Source: an uncultured Muribaculaceae bacterium (GTDB lineage: Bacteria; Bacteroidota; Bacteroidia; Bacteroidales; Muribaculaceae). Taken from it: a DNA stretch of 46,105 bases. The stretch's first letter is position 1. Every line of letters begins with the position of its first letter. Location: positions 118,028 to 164,132 of the forward strand of contig CAJTTG010000005.1 in NCBI GenBank assembly GCA_910579185.1. Direction: 5' to 3'. The translations under genes were made by a program, and so were the position numbers. Under the pieces are notes generated by a model. It worked only from the letters and a program-made list of their open reading frames with translations. It was not told the origin of the DNA and made no database searches. Shown here one piece after another: positions 8,359 through 16,296 of the stretch.

Positions 8359-8463
8359 GCCATTATCAATTTTCCAAGCAAAAAAAATGTGATAAAACCA
8401 TCAGGCCTCCGTTTTTGTTTATCTTGGTGAAAGACGAACAATAACTCAACAGATATTTTTATT

Positions 8464-8778
8464 ATGAACGAATTTAATGAATTGATAAGCGGAACGAAAC
8501 CTACATTGGTCGACTTCTTTGCCACTTGGTGTGGTCCGTGCAAGATGCAGGGCCCGATTCTGGAGCAGGTGAAAAACGAACTTGGCGATGCTGTTAATGT
8601 CGTGAAGATCGACGTTGACCGTAATCCCGAGCTATCGGCCAAGTACAGAATCCAGTCCGTTCCCACTCTGATGGTGTTCTATGCCGGCGAGCCGGCTTGG
8701 CGTGGAAACGGTCTGCATCAGAAAGATCAGCTTGTGGCTAAACTCCGCGAATTTCTAAATCCTAAATCCGATGACTGA
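8464..8778 (+). CDS. trxA: thioredoxin
   Basis: 104-residue cytosolic thioredoxin with the redox site WCGPC (Cys23 and Cys26), the buried aspartate in VDFF, and the cis-proline in SVPTLMVF. There is no signal peptide. Divergent from dapA and ended by a strong hairpin. The tail after the fold is short, as expected for the family. Confidence 0.94.
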   Translation: MNEFNELISGTKPTLVDFFATWCGPCKMQGPILEQVKNELGDAVNVVKIDVDRNPELSAKYRIQSVPTLMVFYAGEPAWRGNGLHQKDQLVAKLREFLNPKSDD

Positions 8779-8826
8779 TCAGAAGAATAAACATCTCTGA
8801 CCCTTTTTACCTTTGTTTTTATAAGT

Positions 8827-8876
8827 GATCCGCCCCGGCAGCATCTGGCTGTCGGGGCGGATCTTGTCTTTTTTTA
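8827..8876 (+). terminator. Rho-independent terminator between trxA and the AspT-like gene
   Basis: 15-bp stem GATCCGCCCCG...CGGGGCGGATC (8827-8863) followed by a T-run to 8876. It sits between convergent genes and probably serves mainly trxA. Confidence 0.88.
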
Positions 8877-8896
8877 TCTGTCGATTCGTTGTCGTG

Positions 8897-10561
8897 TTAG
8901 CTCATGAATGCAAGGATTATGCCCTGAGCCGACACCACGCGAAGGAACATGGTCAGAGGATAGACGGTGGAGTAGGCCACGGCCGGAGCATCGTTGCCGG
9001 TTGCCGAGTTGGCGTAGGCAAGGGCTGGCGGATCGGTGTAGCCACCGGAGAACATACCCATGATGGTCAGGAAATTGATCTTGTAGATACCGCGTGCTAT
9101 GCAGCCAACTATAACCAGTGGCAGGAAGGTGATGATGAAGCCCCAGATAACCCACCACATACCGGTTTCGTTGAACACGGTGTCGGCGAAGCCTGCGCCG
9201 GACGAGATGCCTACGGATGCGAGGAATAGACAGATGCCGAGTTCGCGCATCAGCAGGGATGCCGACGATGAGGTGTAGGTCACGAGCTTGAATTTGTAGC
9301 CGAAACGGCTCAGCAGGATAGCCACCACGAGAGGTCCGCCGGCCAAGCCGAGCTTCATGCCGAAACCAAGGTTGAGTGAGCCAACTATGATACCGAACAT
9401 GATGCCGATGAAGATGGTGATCATGTTGGGCTCGTTGAGACGCTTCATGGAGTTGCCGAGGCGGTTGGCAAGACGGTCAATGTCGTTGAGGTCGCCTACA
9501 ACGGTGATGCGGTCGCCCATCTGGAGGCGAAGGTCAGGCGATGCAAGCAGGTCGACACCGGCGCGGTTCACACGGGTCGCATTCAGCTGGTAGGCAGCAT
9601 GGAGGCGGAGGGAGCCGAGAGCCACACCGTTGTATTGGCTCTTGGTGATGAGGATACGGCGGCTGACCACGCGGCTCGGAGTAACCTCTTCCCAGTTGAC
9701 TTCCACTTCCGGACCTACAACCGATTCAAATCTCGGGGTGTCAGTGTCGGAGATGACCACAAACAGCTTGTCGCCTACGCGTACCTGTGTGGCCGATGTA
9801 GGTATGATGATGTTGCCGGTCTGATCCATCAGACGGGATATGACGAAATCACACTGGATAATGTCGTGGAGCTCACGCAGCGATTTGCCGTTGATCAGAT
9901 GGTTTGTAACCTCGATCGAAACGAAATTCGGTTTTGTGTGTAGGCGTTCGTTCTCTTCTTCGATAGCCTTGATCTCGTTCTCGATCTTGATGCCGAAGAT
10001 GGCTTTGATCAGGAACATGGCTCCGATAATGCCGCAAACGCCGAGAGGATATGCTGCTGCATAGCCCATCGACATGGTGTTGATGGCATCGGGGTTGCCG
10101 GCGGCCTGCTGTGCCGCTGCGAGACCGGGGGTGTTGGTGACGGCTCCGGACATGATGCCTACGAGAGCCTCGATCGACGTGTTGCCATCGTTGATGTAAA
10201 AGATGGTGAGCACGATGATCACATTGAGTGCGATCCCCAGAACGGCAAGGCCGTTAAGCCTCATGCCACCCTTTTTGAATGAAGAGAAGAAACCCGGACC
10301 AACCTGTATACCTATGGCGAAGATAAACAGGATCAGACCGAACTCTCTGACGAATTTAAGGACATTGCTGTCGACCGTGTAGCCGAAATGTCCCATCAGA
10401 ATTCCCACGAACAAGACGAAGGTGACACCGAGTGACACGCTGCCGATCTTGAGCTTGCCCAGGAACACGCCGGCGGCGATTACGAAAGAGTAAAGCACCA
10501 ATGTGCTTGCCAATTCCGTGTGGCCAGGCGCGATGAGATTCGTTAGCCAAGTAAAATCCAT
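8897..10561 (-). CDS. AspT/YidE-family membrane transporter with two TrkA-C domains
   Basis: 554-residue inner-membrane protein of the aspartate-alanine exchanger (AAE) superfamily. It has two hydrophobic YidE/YbjL duplication halves (about residues 15-180 and 380-553) flanking two TrkA-C-type regulatory domains (about 205-375; VRVGDKLFVVISD and LQMGDRITVVGD are the matching cores). The conserved SGAVTNTPGLAAA and SGGYTDPPALAYA sequences are the paired signature of the two halves. The substrate is unknown; an amino- or dicarboxylate exchanger is plausible. Transcribed alone from a -7 element at 10624-10631. Confidence 0.88.
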   Translation of the reverse strand: MDFTWLTNLIAPGHTELASTLVLYSFVIAAGVFLGKLKIGSVSLGVTFVLFVGILMGHFGYTVDSNVLKFVREFGLILFIFAIGIQVGPGFFSSFKKGGMRLNGLAVLGIALNVIIVLTIFYINDGNTSIEALVGIMSGAVTNTPGLAAAQQAAGNPDAINTMSMGYAAAYPLGVCGIIGAMFLIKAIFGIKIENEIKAIEEENERLHTKPNFVSIEVTNHLINGKSLRELHDIIQCDFVISRLMDQTGNIIIPTSATQVRVGDKLFVVISDTDTPRFESVVGPEVEVNWEEVTPSRVVSRRILITKSQYNGVALGSLRLHAAYQLNATRVNRAGVDLLASPDLRLQMGDRITVVGDLNDIDRLANRLGNSMKRLNEPNMITIFIGIMFGIIVGSLNLGFGMKLGLAGGPLVVAILLSRFGYKFKLVTYTSSSASLLMRELGICLFLASVGISSGAGFADTVFNETGMWWVIWGFIITFLPLVIVGCIARGIYKINFLTIMGMFSGGYTDPPALAYANSATGNDAPAVAYSTVYPLTMFLRVVSAQGIILAFMS

Positions 10562-10623
10562 TGTGTGAAATTGTAACTGGTTGGAAAATAAGTAAATGAC
10601 CTTGTTAGGTCGTTTTTCGGGTG

Positions 10624-10631
10624 CAAAGTTA
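10624..10631 (-). promoter_or_regulatory. -7 element of the AspT-like transporter
   Basis: TAACTTTG on the minus strand about 60 nt upstream of the start codon. Confidence 0.6.
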
Positions 10632-10730
10632 CGCTTTTTTTGTCAGAAATGGACATTTGCCCTATGAATATTTTTTAACATTATAAGAAACTTTAGACTC
10701 GTTTTCCTTTTAAATTTCGCCGTTGCACGC

Positions 10731-10738
10731 TACCTTTG
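10731..10738 (+). promoter_or_regulatory. -7 element of tamL, almost touching the start codon
   Basis: TACCTTTG ends only 9 nt before the ATG at 10748, predicting a leader of about 5 nt. Confidence 0.65.
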
Positions 10739-10747
10739 CAATCGCAA

Positions 10748-13114
10748 ATGTTGAGCAAGGCATTAAAAATAGTAATGCTTGTGGCTATGGTGCTCTTGAT
10801 CGGTGCCTGTAGCTCGGTTCGCCATGTCCCCCGGGGTTCGTTCCTGCTGGATGAGGTGGAGATCGTGGTGCCCGATTCATCGCAGGTCGATAAGGCGGAG
10901 TTGGTCAACTACCTCCGTCAGACACCCAACCACAAGGTGCTTGGCTTTGCTAAATTGCAGTTAGGGGTCTACAATATGTCGGGGCGTGACTCCACACGCT
11001 GGTACAACCGTTGGCTTCGCCGTCTCGGTCAGCCACCGGTGATCTATGATGAATCGCTGACAGATGCCTCTTCCCGTCAGCTCCGTCAGGCTCTGATCAA
11101 CAAGGGCTTCATGGACGCATCGGTCTCGACTGATGCCGTTGCCGACAGTGCCGCGCGGAAAATGCGAGTGACCTATACCCTTGCTCCGGGTCAGCCTCAT
11201 GTGATCCGTTCCATAGCCTACGATATCCCGGACTCGGCCGTGGCATCCGTGATAATGTCCGATTCGCTCAATTTCACGTTGAACGTCGGCGACAACCTCG
11301 ACCGCACGGCTCTCGATGAAGAACGTGCCCGTTTGACCTCACGGCTGCGCGACCGGGGCTACTATGCTTTCTCAAAGGAGTATATCACGTTCATTGCCGA
11401 CACGGCGGAAAATTCGCTGGATGTCGACATGACCATGGTTGTGATGCCTCCGCGCCATTCTGTTGCCGTGCAGCCCGAAACCCAATCCGCTGATACTGAT
11501 TCGCTGGAATTGCACCGGCGGTTCACTATCAACAGGGTCATATTTGTGGCCGGTTCCACATCGTCGATCCAGATGGAGGATCCACGCCATCTTGTCGGCG
11601 CGGACACCGTGAACTATAAGGGCATCACCGTGGTATATCCCGGCGATGACCATTATATAGTGCCATCCATTCTGGAGGAAAAATGCTTCATACGTCCTGG
11701 CCGACCTTATAGCGCACGAGCCATCGACCGCACGTATGAATCACTTTCCCAGTTGGGGATAATAAAGAGTATCAATATAGAGATGCTGCCTGTGGGATAT
11801 ATCGATGGCACAGAGCATATTGATGCGTATGTCTACCTGACCAGAAACAAGAAGCAGGGCGTTACTCTTGAGGTGGAGGGAACAAACTCCGAGGGCGATT
11901 TCGGATTCGGTGTCGGAGTGGCTTACCAACATCGCAACCTGGCTCACCGTTCCAATCTGCTGACCGCCAAATTCCGTGTCAATTATGAAAGCCTGTCGGG
12001 CAATCTATCGAATCTTATCAACGACCGCTATACGGAATATGCCGGTGAGGTCGGCATAACATTCCCTAAATTCATGATGCCGTTCCTGAGCAGCGGATTC
12101 AAGCGTCGGAGCAAGGCCTCGACAGAGCTGGCTCTCTCGGCCAATTATCAGGAACGTCCGGAATACACCCGTGTCATTGCCGGTGCCGCATGGAAATACA
12201 AGTGGAACACCCCCGACAACCGCATCCGCCGCACATGGGATCTGGTGGATGTCAACTATGTCTATCTTCCGGAAAGCACCATTGATTTTATCAATCAGAT
12301 CGCACCGACCAACCCTCTGTTGCGTTATAGCTATGAAGACCACTTCATAATGCGTACCGGATACACATACAACCGAACCAACCGACAGCCGGCAGCTGCC
12401 AACCTGCGCCGCTACACTCTGCAGCCGTGGGTCTACTCTTTGCGTGCTTCGGCTGAGACCGCCGGCAACCTGCTCTATGCCATCTCGTCGCTCTCGGGGC
12501 AGAAACGCGACGACGGGGTGTATAAGCTTTTCGGAATCCAATACTCGCAGTATGCCAAGGCTGAGATCGACTATTCCGTGACCCGGAATTTCACCACACG
12601 CCATGCTCTTGCTTTCCATGCCGGTGCCGGTATCGGCGTGCCTTACGGAAACTCCCGTGTCCTGCCATTCGAGAAGCGTTTCTATGCCGGTGGCGCGAAC
12701 GGAGTGAGAGGCTGGGGGGTGCGTACACTGGGCCCCGGTTCTTTCGACTCACGAAATTCTGTGACCGACTTCATCAACCAGTGCGGCGACATCAGGCTCG
12801 ACCTTTCGGTTGAATACCGCGCCAAATTGTTCTGGGTGTTTGAAGGTGCGGCGTTTATTGATGCCGGAAATATATGGACTATCCATAACTATGAAAACCA
12901 GCCGGGCGGCATGTTCCATTTCAATACGTTCTGGAAGCAGATAGCTTTGGCCTATGGAGTGGGACTCCGCATGGACTTCTCATATTTCCTCCTGCGTTTC
13001 GATCTGGGCTTCAAAGCCCACAATCCGGCGCAAGGACAGGAAGAGTGGCCTATTATCCATCCGCGGTGGAAACGCGACACGTCGTTCCATTTCGCCGTGG
13101 GTTATCCGTTCTAA
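10748..13114 (+). CDS. tamL: translocation and assembly module lipoprotein (TamL), Omp85 family
   Basis: 788-residue outer-membrane beta-barrel of the BamA/TamA family in its lipidated Bacteroidetes form. A lipoprotein signal with lipobox LIGAC (Cys near residue 21) is followed by POTRA-like repeats (about 30-350) and a C-terminal 16-strand barrel. The lid-loop motif is VRGWGVRT near residue 660, and the last residue is F as usual for outer-membrane barrels. TamL works with the inner-membrane protein TamB to insert proteins into the outer membrane; no tamB is next to it here. I chose the ATG at 10748; an upstream TTG would lie inside the promoter. Confidence 0.9.
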   Translation: MLSKALKIVMLVAMVLLIGACSSVRHVPRGSFLLDEVEIVVPDSSQVDKAELVNYLRQTPNHKVLGFAKLQLGVYNMSGRDSTRWYNRWLRRLGQPPVIYDESLTDASSRQLRQALINKGFMDASVSTDAVADSAARKMRVTYTLAPGQPHVIRSIAYDIPDSAVASVIMSDSLNFTLNVGDNLDRTALDEERARLTSRLRDRGYYAFSKEYITFIADTAENSLDVDMTMVVMPPRHSVAVQPETQSADTDSLELHRRFTINRVIFVAGSTSSIQMEDPRHLVGADTVNYKGITVVYPGDDHYIVPSILEEKCFIRPGRPYSARAIDRTYESLSQLGIIKSINIEMLPVGYIDGTEHIDAYVYLTRNKKQGVTLEVEGTNSEGDFGFGVGVAYQHRNLAHRSNLLTAKFRVNYESLSGNLSNLINDRYTEYAGEVGITFPKFMMPFLSSGFKRRSKASTELALSANYQERPEYTRVIAGAAWKYKWNTPDNRIRRTWDLVDVNYVYLPESTIDFINQIAPTNPLLRYSYEDHFIMRTGYTYNRTNRQPAAANLRRYTLQPWVYSLRASAETAGNLLYAISSLSGQKRDDGVYKLFGIQYSQYAKAEIDYSVTRNFTTRHALAFHAGAGIGVPYGNSRVLPFEKRFYAGGANGVRGWGVRTLGPGSFDSRNSVTDFINQCGDIRLDLSVEYRAKLFWVFEGAAFIDAGNIWTIHNYENQPGGMFHFNTFWKQIALAYGVGLRMDFSYFLLRFDLGFKAHNPAQGQEEWPIIHPRWKRDTSFHFAVGYPF

Positions 13115-13143
13115 TCTCTCAACACTCTCTTACACCTACTGCT

Positions 13144-13815
13144 ATGCTTGTTATATTTGATCTTGACGGCACTTTGCTGAACACTATCGCCGATCTGGCT
13201 GAGGCCTCCAACTATGCTCTTGAAAAATGCGGCTATCCCGTACACTCGCCGGCTGCCTATCCCTTCTATGTCGGTAACGGTGTGCGCCGTCTGCTTGAGA
13301 GAGTGCTCCCGGAGGAGGAACGGACACCGGAGAATATCGACAGGATGCACGCGTATTTCGTGGAATATTATGGCGCGAATCTGACCTGTCACACACGGCC
13401 ATATCCCGGAATCGTTGAGCTTCTCCATGCCCTCCGGGATAATGGCATAGAGATCGCCGTGGCCTCGAACAAATATCAGGCTGCGGTCAGTGAGCTGATC
13501 GGCCACTATTTCCCCGATCTGGAATGGGCGGCTGTTGCCGGACAGCGCGAGGGCGTTCCGGTGAAACCTGACCCTTCGATTGTGTTCGGAATTCTCTCGG
13601 AATGTCCGACCCCTAAATCCGAGGTCCTCTATGTGGGCGATTCCGGTGTCGACATGGTGACGGCCCGTCGCGCATCAGTGACGTCGATCGGGGTGACATG
13701 GGGATTCCGAGGAGAAAAAGAACTGCGGGAGAACTATGCCGACCATATCGTCGACTCGCCCTCCCGCATTCTTCATCTTGCATTGGAAGCCAAAGCCGGA
13801 AAAGAACTCAGCTAA
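13144..13815 (+). CDS. HAD hydrolase, phosphoglycolate phosphatase-like (Gph)
   Basis: 223 residues with the complete HAD set: FDLDGTLLNT (nucleophile Asp) at the N-terminus, VASNK as motif II, the lysine in VKPDP, and YVGDSGVDM as motif IV. The helical cap and length fit the Gph/PgpB group that removes phosphate from 2-phosphoglycolate, but substrate assignment in this family is uncertain. The start is the ATG at 13144, where similarity begins. It follows tamL by 29 nt and converges on slyD. Confidence 0.85.
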   Translation: MLVIFDLDGTLLNTIADLAEASNYALEKCGYPVHSPAAYPFYVGNGVRRLLERVLPEEERTPENIDRMHAYFVEYYGANLTCHTRPYPGIVELLHALRDNGIEIAVASNKYQAAVSELIGHYFPDLEWAAVAGQREGVPVKPDPSIVFGILSECPTPKSEVLYVGDSGVDMVTARRASVTSIGVTWGFRGEKELRENYADHIVDSPSRILHLALEAKAGKELS

Positions 13816-13844
13816 GTTCCTGTCCCGACCGGCTGTCTGTCTTA

Positions 13845-14426
13845 TCAGTTACATCCGCAGCTGTCACCGCATCCGCAACCGTTGTCGCCGCAACCGCCTT
13901 CATTGCAGTCGCCGCCGCCACAGCTGCCGCAACCGCAACCCGACTGTGGGTGCAGTTCCTCAGGTGTGGCCTCGCGTACGGTGATGATCTTGCCGTTGAA
14001 GCGCACATCCTTTCCTGCGAGCGGATGATTGAAATCCATTTTGACGTCGGTATCGGTCACTTCGTCAACAACGCCATTGATGCGATAGCCGTCGGCGGTC
14101 ATCATCGGAAGCACTGCACCGGGTTTTACAACGTCGGTGTCGAATTTGCCGTCAACCTCGAAAATGTCACGGGGAAGTGTTGCCACCTGCTCCGGATCGT
14201 GGGGGCCGAATGCCTGATCTGCTTTCACTATAATATCGAAAGTGTCGCCTGCGGCAAGTCCGTCGATAGCTTTTTCAAGCGGTTCGATCATGCCACGGGT
14301 CACGCCGAACACGATGCGTTCGGGGTCATTATCGTCGGTCTGGTGTACGAGTGTCTGCTCGTCGCCATTCACTTCATAGAGGTCGTAGCCGAGCTCAACA
14401 TATTTTCCGGGTTCAATTTTTTCCAT
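13845..14426 (-). CDS. slyD: SlyD-like FKBP-type peptidyl-prolyl isomerase
   Basis: 193 residues. The N-terminal FKBP domain (about 1-70 and 125-150) is split by the chaperone IF domain (AFGPHDPEQVATLPRDIF near residue 70-90), as in SlyD. The tail from about 162 is almost only Cys and Gly (CGCGSCGGG, CGDNGCGCGDSCGCN). SlyD tails bind nickel and zinc for metalloenzyme maturation; here cysteines replace most of the histidines of the E. coli tail. It folds proteins in the cytosol. Third gene of the lpxB-phosphatase-slyD run. Confidence 0.9.
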   Translation of the reverse strand: MEKIEPGKYVELGYDLYEVNGDEQTLVHQTDDNDPERIVFGVTRGMIEPLEKAIDGLAAGDTFDIIVKADQAFGPHDPEQVATLPRDIFEVDGKFDTDVVKPGAVLPMMTADGYRINGVVDEVTDTDVKMDFNHPLAGKDVRFNGKIITVREATPEELHPQSGCGCGSCGGGDCNEGGCGDNGCGCGDSCGCN

Positions 14427-14497
14427 AATCTCAAATTTGGTTATTGTTTGTTTAAATTTTGTTTGCTGTAAGTTATAACAAATCCCGTGCCAGAAAG

Positions 14498-15046
14498 TCA
14501 GATTTCAGCTGTTACGGTGTCATAAAGATTTTCCGTGGCCTCGGTCAGTATGTCGAGGACGGTCTCAAATCCCTGTGCGCCATCGTAGTACGGGTCGGGT
14601 ACATGGTCATGGCGCGAATAAGATCCGAAGAAAGCAGCCATTGGCAGCAGTTTGTCCTCATCTTCCGGAGTAGGGGCGAGGCGGTGGAGATTGCGCATGT
14701 TGGATTCGTCCATGCCTATTATCAGGTCGAAATTGTCGAAATCGCTCTCGCGTACTTGCCGGCAGATATGGGTCAGGTTCAGTCCGCGTTGACGGGCGTG
14801 GGCGCGCATGCGCGGATCCGGCAGATCGCCAACGTGGTATCCCCCGGTTCCGGCGGAGTCTATCTCCCAGCGATTCTCCGCATGATGTGAGGCCACAACC
14901 TCATGCATCAATCCGTCGGCGGCCGGACTTCTGCATATATTGCCGAGGCATATGAAAAGGACGCGGACCCGACCGGGATCTGCTATCTGAGAGAGGGCGC
15001 GGCGTATGGCCGGCTCGTAGGGATTGTTGAATGTCAGTACGTTCAT
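14498..15046 (-). CDS. low-molecular-weight protein tyrosine phosphatase
   Basis: 182 residues with the P-loop CLGNICRS (C-x5-R-S) near residue 33 and the acid motif DPYYDG near 147, so the enzyme looks active. An extra N-terminal segment of about 27 residues (MNVLTFNNPYEPAIRRALSQ) precedes the usual start of the fold. The start codon overlaps the lpxB stop by 4 nt, giving translational coupling. Such phosphatases often act on BY-kinases, yet this one is coupled to lipid A synthesis; its target is unknown. Confidence 0.9.
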   Translation of the reverse strand: MNVLTFNNPYEPAIRRALSQIADPGRVRVLFICLGNICRSPAADGLMHEVVASHHAENRWEIDSAGTGGYHVGDLPDPRMRAHARQRGLNLTHICRQVRESDFDNFDLIIGMDESNMRNLHRLAPTPEDEDKLLPMAAFFGSYSRHDHVPDPYYDGAQGFETVLDILTEATENLYDTVTAEI

Positions 15047-16173
15047 TTCAGGGATTGAAGATCGTTTATAATTGTTTGCGCTGCTGTCGCGGCTGCATTT
15101 TCATCGCCAAGCCGCGAGCGCATGGTGGCATATCCATCCAGCTGCCTGTCGCGTCCGGATTTACCCGGAAGGATTTCTGTCAGCTCAGCGTCAACGCTGT
15201 CGGGGGTGCAGAGGTGGACAAGCATCTCGGGGATCACAGGGGCATCGGCAATGAGGTTGGGGAGAGACACATAGCGCACTTTCAGCAGGTGTTTCATTAT
15301 GTTGTAGCTTAGCTTGACGCCATTGGCGCGGTAGCAGACAACCTGCGGTGTTCCGGCAAGGGCGCATTCCAGAGTTGCTGTTCCGGATGTGACCAGTGCT
15401 GCCGTGGCATTACGCATAAGTTCCGAAGTGACACCGGTCAGTACGGGCAGACCGGTCAGTGAGCTATAAAGTTCCGGATCAATTCCCGGGGCACCGGCCA
15501 CAACTGCCTGTAGCTCCGGATGCCGCATGGCCACGGCATCCATCACCGGAAGATTGCATCTTATCTCTCCGCGCCGGCTTCCCGGAACCAGTGCCAGCAG
15601 TGGGCGCGCCGGGTCAAGGCCGTGTGTCCGCATGAATTCCTCGCTGGGTGCCATGGCGGAGAGCCGGCTGTCGATCTCCTCTTTCGACGGATTGCCGACA
15701 TACATGGCATCTACATTCTTGCCGGCAAAATATTCGCGTTCAAAAGGCAGGATGCTGAGAACTTTGCGTACATATCGTCTGAGTTGCTTGACGCGCCATT
15801 CTTTCCAAGCCCAGACTTTCGGGGCTATGAAATAGTAGACCGGTAGGCCGAGCCGTGAGGCCTCTTTTGCAAGCTTGAGATTGAAACTCGGATAGTCCAC
15901 GAGGATCAGGGCATCGCAGCCTGAGCTGCGCAATGCCTTCTTGGCTTCCGACAGATTGCCGAAAATTGTGCGTAGATTCCGTAACACCTCGCTGAATCCC
16001 ATGAACGCCATGCGGCGGTAGTGGATCAACGGATTATGGCCTGCGGCCGCGGACATGAGGTCGCCACCCAGAAATGTGAACCGGGCCTCGGGATCTTTGG
16101 CTTTCAGGGCCTCTATGAGTGCGGAGGCGTGGAGATCGCCCGACGCTTCTCCGGCGGATATGAAATAATGCAT
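15043..16173 (-). CDS. lpxB: lipid-A-disaccharide synthase (LpxB)
   Basis: Joins UDP-diacylglucosamine and lipid X into the lipid A disaccharide on the inner-membrane surface (GT19). 376 residues, normal length. Motifs: MHYFISAGEASGDLH at the N-terminus, FAPKVWAWKEWRVKQLRRYV-type core near residue 115-135, LVPGSRRGEI near 197, and SGTATLECALAGTPQVVCYR near 265. The start codon is fixed by family similarity and lies only 4 nt after a TAACTTTG element, so the mRNA is predicted to be leaderless. First gene of the operon with the phosphatase and slyD. Confidence 0.96.
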   Translation of the reverse strand: MHYFISAGEASGDLHASALIEALKAKDPEARFTFLGGDLMSAAAGHNPLIHYRRMAFMGFSEVLRNLRTIFGNLSEAKKALRSSGCDALILVDYPSFNLKLAKEASRLGLPVYYFIAPKVWAWKEWRVKQLRRYVRKVLSILPFEREYFAGKNVDAMYVGNPSKEEIDSRLSAMAPSEEFMRTHGLDPARPLLALVPGSRRGEIRCNLPVMDAVAMRHPELQAVVAGAPGIDPELYSSLTGLPVLTGVTSELMRNATAALVTSGTATLECALAGTPQVVCYRANGVKLSYNIMKHLLKVRYVSLPNLIADAPVIPEMLVHLCTPDSVDAELTEILPGKSGRDRQLDGYATMRSRLGDENAAATAAQTIINDLQSLK

Positions 16174-16177
16174 ACGC

Positions 16178-16185
16178 CAAAGTTA
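16178..16185 (-). promoter_or_regulatory. -7 element of lpxB, 4 nt before the start codon
   Basis: TAACTTTG then GCGT then ATG on the minus strand. A TTG lies 21 nt upstream of the element and may be the -33 part. Confidence 0.75.
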
Positions 16186-16250
16186 CGAATTTTTGGTCGG
16201 AGTTGGCAACATTGAGTGGCCGTAATAGGGCTTATGTCGATAAAAATTCT

Positions 16251-16258
16251 TACTTTTG
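16251..16258 (+). promoter_or_regulatory. -7 element of the MsbA-like exporter
   Basis: TACTTTTG, 38 nt before the ATG at 16297. It is divergent from the lpxB promoter. Confidence 0.65.
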
Positions 16259-16296
16259 CCTTGAAAACCTTAATAGAAATCAGTCAATCATTATAA

